DNA of 8,590 nt from the NCBI GenBank assembly GCA_946619065.1, contig CAMOLY010000043.1:1-8590 (forward strand), written 5' to 3'. Source of the stretch: an uncultured Clostridia bacterium. GTDB lineage: Bacteria > Bacillota > Clostridia > Oscillospirales > Oscillospiraceae. A model generated the notes under the pieces. That model made no database searches. It was not told the origin of the DNA and worked only from the letters and a program-made list of their open reading frames with translations. How positions within the stretch are numbered: position 1 is the stretch's first letter; every line of letters begins with the position of its first letter. The translations under genes were made by a program, and so were the position numbers. Below, in pieces: positions 5,930 to 8,590 of the stretch.

Positions 5930-7582
5930 CTATTCCAGAATCAGGATGTAGTCGTGGATCGGCTGCTCGCCCCGCCGGAGGATGACCTCGGTGCGCGGGT
6001 AAGCCGTTTTCAGCACGGCCTGCAGGCGGAAGCTCTCGTCCTGGGGCGCTTCCCTGCCGGCCAGGAGCAGAAGAATATCGAAATCCCCTGCCTTCAGGGC
6101 CTCCGCCAGCGCGATGGCAGCCTCGGTCCGGTCCGGAGAATCCACGTAGATGACGTCCCCCGCGAAGCCGATGTAGTCGCCGGGATGGACCTTCACCCCG
6201 CCCAGCGTCGTCTCCCGGTTGGCGGCGGAGACGAAGCCGGTCACCACGCCGGAAATGGCCTCCTCCGCGCCGCGGACCACCTCCTCCGGGTCCTCCGGGG
6301 TCAGATCCAGCATCGAGATGCCCGCGTAGCCCTCGCCCACCGTTTTGGTGGGGATGATGCGGATCTCGGCCCGGTCGTAGAGCTCCGCCGCCTGCCGCGC
6401 GGTCAGGATCACGTTGCCGTTGTTCGGGAAGACGAGGATCGTGTCCGCGTTGATGTCCCCGAAGGCCCGGACGAAGTCCTCGGCCGACGGGTTCATGCTC
6501 TGCCCGCCCTCGACCACGGCGTCGCAGCCCAGCTCAAGGAAGATCTGCCGCAGGCCGCTGCCGGAGGCCACGCTGACGATGCCATAGCGCTTGCGGGGCC
6601 GGGCGGAATGGGCGGCGCTGCCGGCGTCGGTGCCGTTGTGCTGGAGGGTCATGTTTTCAATCTTGAGCGTCAGAAATTCGCCGTATTTCTGCATCTGGTT
6701 GAGGATGTCGCCGGGCCGCTTCGTGTGGACGTGGACCTTGACGATGCTTCCGTCCCGGAAGCAGACCACGGATTCCCCCATGCCGTTGAGATCATCCTGG
6801 ATCCGGCTCAGGTCAAAGGTCTCGGGATCTCCCACCTTTGCCCGCTGCAGCCGGAGCAGGAACTCGGTGCAGTAGCCGAAGACCAGCTCGCTGTCTTCGG
6901 TGAAGCGGGAAAGGTCCGGGCCGGCGGCCTTGCCGTCCGGGGCGGCGGCCCCCGGCGCGGCGGCCTCGCCGTGCAGGGCAGCCTGCATGCCCTCGGCGAT
7001 GCAGAGGAAGCCCGCGCCGCCGCTGTCCACCACGCCGGCCTGCCTGAGCACGTCCAGCAGCTCCGGGGTCCGGTCGAGGGACCGGCGCAGCTCCCCGAGA
7101 AAATCGGCGCAGTAGCTGTCAGCCGTGCTGGTTTCGTTCAGCCGGGCGCCGGCGTAGGCCACGGCGTCCTTGTAGACCGTGAGGATCGTCCCCTCCACCG
7201 GGACCGAGACGGCCCGGTAGGCCTCATCCACGCCGTTGGCCAGGGCCCGGTTGACGGTGGCGAGATCGGCGGACTCCACGTCCTTCAGGGCGTGGGAGAT
7301 GCCGGCGAAGATCCGGGAGAGAATGACGCCGGAATTCCCCCGGGCGCCCAGGAGCATGCCCTTTGCCGCCGAGGCCGCGACTTCTCCGAGACTGTCGCCC
7401 CGGGCGGAGGCCAGCTCCGCCGCGCCGGAGTCGATGGTCATATACATATTGTCTCCGGTATCCCCGTCGGGGATCGGAAACACGTTGAGATCGTTGACGC
7501 GCTTTCGGTTGGCGGCAAGATTGGCCGCGCCGGCGCGAAGCATGGCTGCAAACATCGGCCCGCTGAGCACCTGGGCTTGCAT
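5930..7582 (-). CDS. fakA: Fatty acid kinase catalytic subunit FakA (DAK2 domain, YloV)
   Basis: A 550-aa DAK2 protein of normal FakA/YloV length. It phosphorylates FakB-bound fatty acid with ATP to give acyl-phosphate. Domains: an N-terminal DhaL-like kinase (about 1-205) with NVFPIPDGDTGDNM (33-46; D39, D41 and N45 at the Mg-ATP site), GARGNSG (79-85) and VVDSGGAGF (184-192); an Ala/Pro-rich linker (206-222); a middle domain with YCTEF (C238) and VHVHT (H284, H286), matching the Cys and His pair needed in FakA; and a C-terminal DegV-like domain (about 330-550) with FPNNGN (385-390). The frame extends upstream to an ATG at 7648, but that codon lies next to the -10 box and before the likely transcription start. 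The ATG at 7582 has AAGGAAGGG (7591-7599) 8 nt upstream and gives the usual family N-terminus. It is the first gene of the operon. The Asp23-like gene that often precedes yloV is absent here. Confidence 0.94.
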   Translation of the reverse strand: MQAQVLSGPMFAAMLRAGAANLAANRKRVNDLNVFPIPDGDTGDNMYMTIDSGAAELASARGDSLGEVAASAAKGMLLGARGNSGVILSRIFAGISHALKDVESADLATVNRALANGVDEAYRAVSVPVEGTILTVYKDAVAYAGARLNETSTADSYCADFLGELRRSLDRTPELLDVLRQAGVVDSGGAGFLCIAEGMQAALHGEAAAPGAAAPDGKAAGPDLSRFTEDSELVFGYCTEFLLRLQRAKVGDPETFDLSRIQDDLNGMGESVVCFRDGSIVKVHVHTKRPGDILNQMQKYGEFLTLKIENMTLQHNGTDAGSAAHSARPRKRYGIVSVASGSGLRQIFLELGCDAVVEGGQSMNPSAEDFVRAFGDINADTILVFPNNGNVILTARQAAELYDRAEIRIIPTKTVGEGYAGISMLDLTPEDPEEVVRGAEEAISGVVTGFVSAANRETTLGGVKVHPGDYIGFAGDVIYVDSPDRTEAAIALAEALKAGDFDILLLLAGREAPQDESFRLQAVLKTAYPRTEVILRRGEQPIHDYILILE

Positions 7583-7648
7583 GCGGGAATCCCTTCCTTC
7601 CTGGAACAACCGGACGCAGGGTCGCGTCCAGATGATGTAATCTTTCAT

Positions 7649-7676
7649 ATTATATCATAAATCTCCCGTTTGCCAA
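7649..7676 (-). promoter_or_regulatory. Sigma-A promoter of the fakA operon
   Basis: On the minus strand there is a -35 TTGGCA (7676-7671), a 16-nt spacer, and a perfect -10 TATAAT (7654-7649) preceded by TGA, an extended -10. Transcription should start near 7642, leaving a leader of about 60 nt before the fakA ATG at 7582. It rules out the upstream ATG at 7648. Confidence 0.85.
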
Positions 7677-7687
7677 GCCTTGATTTG

Positions 7688-7764
7688 CGGAAATCCGACA
7701 TTTTTCCGGATTTTTCCGCCCCGGGAAAAATAAATCCCCGGAAACGGTGGAAAACGGCGGAAGG
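7688..7764. repeat. Cluster of CGGAAA-like repeats with a hairpin in the divergent intergenic region
   Basis: The 240-bp gap between fakA and the ATP-cone gene holds several copies of a CGGAAA/TTTCCG element: GCGGAAA near 7687, TTTTTCCG at 7701 and again at 7711, CGGGAAAAA at 7722, CCGGAAACGG at 7738, TGGAAAACGG at 7748 and GGCGGAAGG at 7756. Within it, 7711-7717 and 7724-7730 form a perfect 7-bp inverted repeat around a 6-nt loop. The copies lie upstream of both promoters and the last ones overlap the plus-strand promoter. They may be binding sites for a shared regulator. This is inferred from arrangement. Confidence 0.5.
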
Positions 7765-7776
7765 ATCTGCTATAAT
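7748..7776 (+). promoter_or_regulatory. Sigma-A promoter of the ATP-cone gene
   Basis: A -35-like TGGAAA (7748-7753), a 17-nt spacer, and a perfect -10 TATAAT (7771-7776) preceded by TGC, an extended -10. Transcription should start near 7783, giving a leader of about 40 nt before the ATG at 7823. No NrdR-box pair was recognised around it. Confidence 0.75.
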
Positions 7777-7822
7777 ATATGCGGAAGAATGTCTGGAAGC
7801 ATCCCGGAACGGAGGAATCGCG

Positions 7823-8590
7823 ATGTCTGTAGCTGTAATCAAAAAGCGGGACGGCCGCATCGTCCCCTTCGACATGAAGAAAATCTCCGACACAATCGAA
7901 AAGTCCTTCCGCGCCGATACGGAGCGGGCCGAACGGCGGGCGATTGCGGACCAGCTTGCCTGGGAGATCACCACCCTCCTGGAGCAGGACGGCAATCCGG
8001 CCCCCTCCGTGGAACGGATCCAGGATCTGGTGGAGCAGGTGCTGACCGCCCACGGCCACGAGGCCGCGGCCAAGCGCTACATCCTCTACCGCCAGGCGCG
8101 CACCGACGCCAGAGCCCGCACCGAACACGGCACGGGCACGGTGGTGCTGGAGAGCTGGGAGCCTACGCTGACCGGTCAGGCGGTGGCGATCTGCGCGGCC
8201 ATTCGCAACAACGGCGGCGCAGCGCGGCTGGTGGGCTTTTTCGAGTCCCTGGCCCCGGCCGCGGAGGAGACGCTGAACGGCTGCTACGCGGCGGCCCTGC
8301 GCACCCTGCTGCGGACCGAAACCGGCTGCAGCGTGGCCGAGCAGACCCTGAAGACCGTGCATCTGGCCGTCCGGACCGCGGATTGCTCGCTGGTCGGCCC
8401 GGGCCGGGCGGATTATCTCAGCCGGCAGCGGAGCCTGCTCAGCGGGACCCTGGGCGCCGAGCCGGAGGCGGTGGCGAAGGCCCAGGAGGCCGCGCTGGAG
8501 ATCGCCGTTTATGAAACCGAGCAGATGCTGCGCCAGACCCTGCGCTGCCTCCATGCCCGCGGCTGCACCCGCGAGCTGATCGCCCGCCCC
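7823..8590 (+). CDS. ATP-cone domain protein with unassigned C-terminal region (3' end cut)
   Basis: The frame is open from 7823 to the window edge, 256 codons. The start is well set: GGAGG (7811-7815) lies 7 nt upstream. Residues 3-95 are a clear ATP-cone, the nucleotide-sensing domain best known from ribonucleotide reductases and NrdR: VIKKRDGRIVPFDMKKI (5-21), SVERIQDLVEQVL (62-74) and AAAKRYILYRQAR (81-93). After it I would expect the start of a NrdD, NrdJ or NrdA catalytic body, but residues 105-256 show none of their motifs I know. This part looks mainly helical and Ala/Leu-rich, with six cysteines (124, 154, 169, 188, 242, 248) in no obvious metal-binding pattern. It could be an atypical reductase with a long spacer, or an ATP-controlled protein of another kind. 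The catalytic part, if any, lies beyond the window. It is transcribed divergently from fakA. Confidence 0.8.
   Translation, partial: MSVAVIKKRDGRIVPFDMKKISDTIEKSFRADTERAERRAIADQLAWEITTLLEQDGNPAPSVERIQDLVEQVLTAHGHEAAAKRYILYRQARTDARARTEHGTGTVVLESWEPTLTGQAVAICAAIRNNGGAARLVGFFESLAPAAEETLNGCYAAALRTLLRTETGCSVAEQTLKTVHLAVRTADCSLVGPGRADYLSRQRSLLSGTLGAEPEAVAKAQEAALEIAVYETEQMLRQTLRCLHARGCTRELIARP

Noticed and set aside
5819..7660. A 613-codon plus-strand open frame opposite fakA
   Set aside because: It mirrors fakA, is low in complexity and rich in G, A, V, H and R, has no family motifs, and its open length follows from GC-rich third positions on the real strand. The same applies to long plus-strand frames at 33-992, 487-1434, 1647-2846, 2810-3928, 3983-5329 and 4972-5985.
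8260..8530. A faint resemblance of the C-terminal helical region to phycobiliprotein-like globins
   Set aside because: It rests on a few Ala/Leu/Gly positions, without a chromophore-type motif or fitting context; composition alone could explain it.
7655..8554. A 299-codon minus-strand frame opposite the ATP-cone gene
   Set aside because: It has no recognisable motif, crosses the promoter region, and lies opposite a clear ATP-cone with a strong ribosome binding site.
7823..8590. Calling the ATP-cone gene nrdD or nrdJ
   Set aside because: Only the ATP-cone supports it. The following region shows no reductase motif, and the rest of the gene is outside the window.

Overview
The window looks like chromosomal DNA from a GC-rich, Gram-positive anaerobe of the Clostridia type (an Oscillospiraceae-like gut or environmental Firmicute is my best guess; no ribosomal marker is present). 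The reasons are the strong GGAGG-type ribosome binding sites, sigma-A promoters with extended -10 boxes, and the gene families: VanW, YqeG, a FakA/FakB-type fatty acid kinase system, PlsX and a stand-alone acyl carrier protein. Almost all sequence is coding. Seven complete or nearly complete genes lie on the minus strand, and one partial gene lies on the plus strand at the right edge. The very long open frames opposite the minus-strand genes are GC-driven shadows.

Reading in the direction of transcription (right to left), a five-gene operon starts at a good promoter at 7649-7676: fakA/yloV (DAK2 fatty acid kinase), degV/fakB (fatty acid-binding subunit), an uncharacterised 374-aa protein with a C-terminal GNAT-like region, plsX, and a membrane acyltransferase-3. 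The last genes are translationally coupled (3-nt gap, then an ATGA overlap). acpP follows as its own unit, with a TTGACA/17/TACAGT promoter and a rho-independent terminator. Beyond that terminator come yqeG and a VanW-family gene, which overlap by 29 bp; VanW runs off the left edge.

The genes fit one theme, acyl-group handling for membrane lipids. FakB presents a fatty acid, FakA phosphorylates it, and PlsX interconverts acyl-phosphate and acyl-ACP, for which AcpP is the carrier. Two acyltransferases of unknown substrate sit in the same operon and are the most interesting members. PlsY and PlsC are not in the window.

At the right edge, divergent from fakA across a 240-bp gap, a plus-strand gene encodes an N-terminal ATP-cone followed by about 150 residues I cannot assign. 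The gap holds back-to-back promoters and a cluster of CGGAAA-like repeats. No CRISPR array, tRNA, rRNA or insertion sequence was seen.
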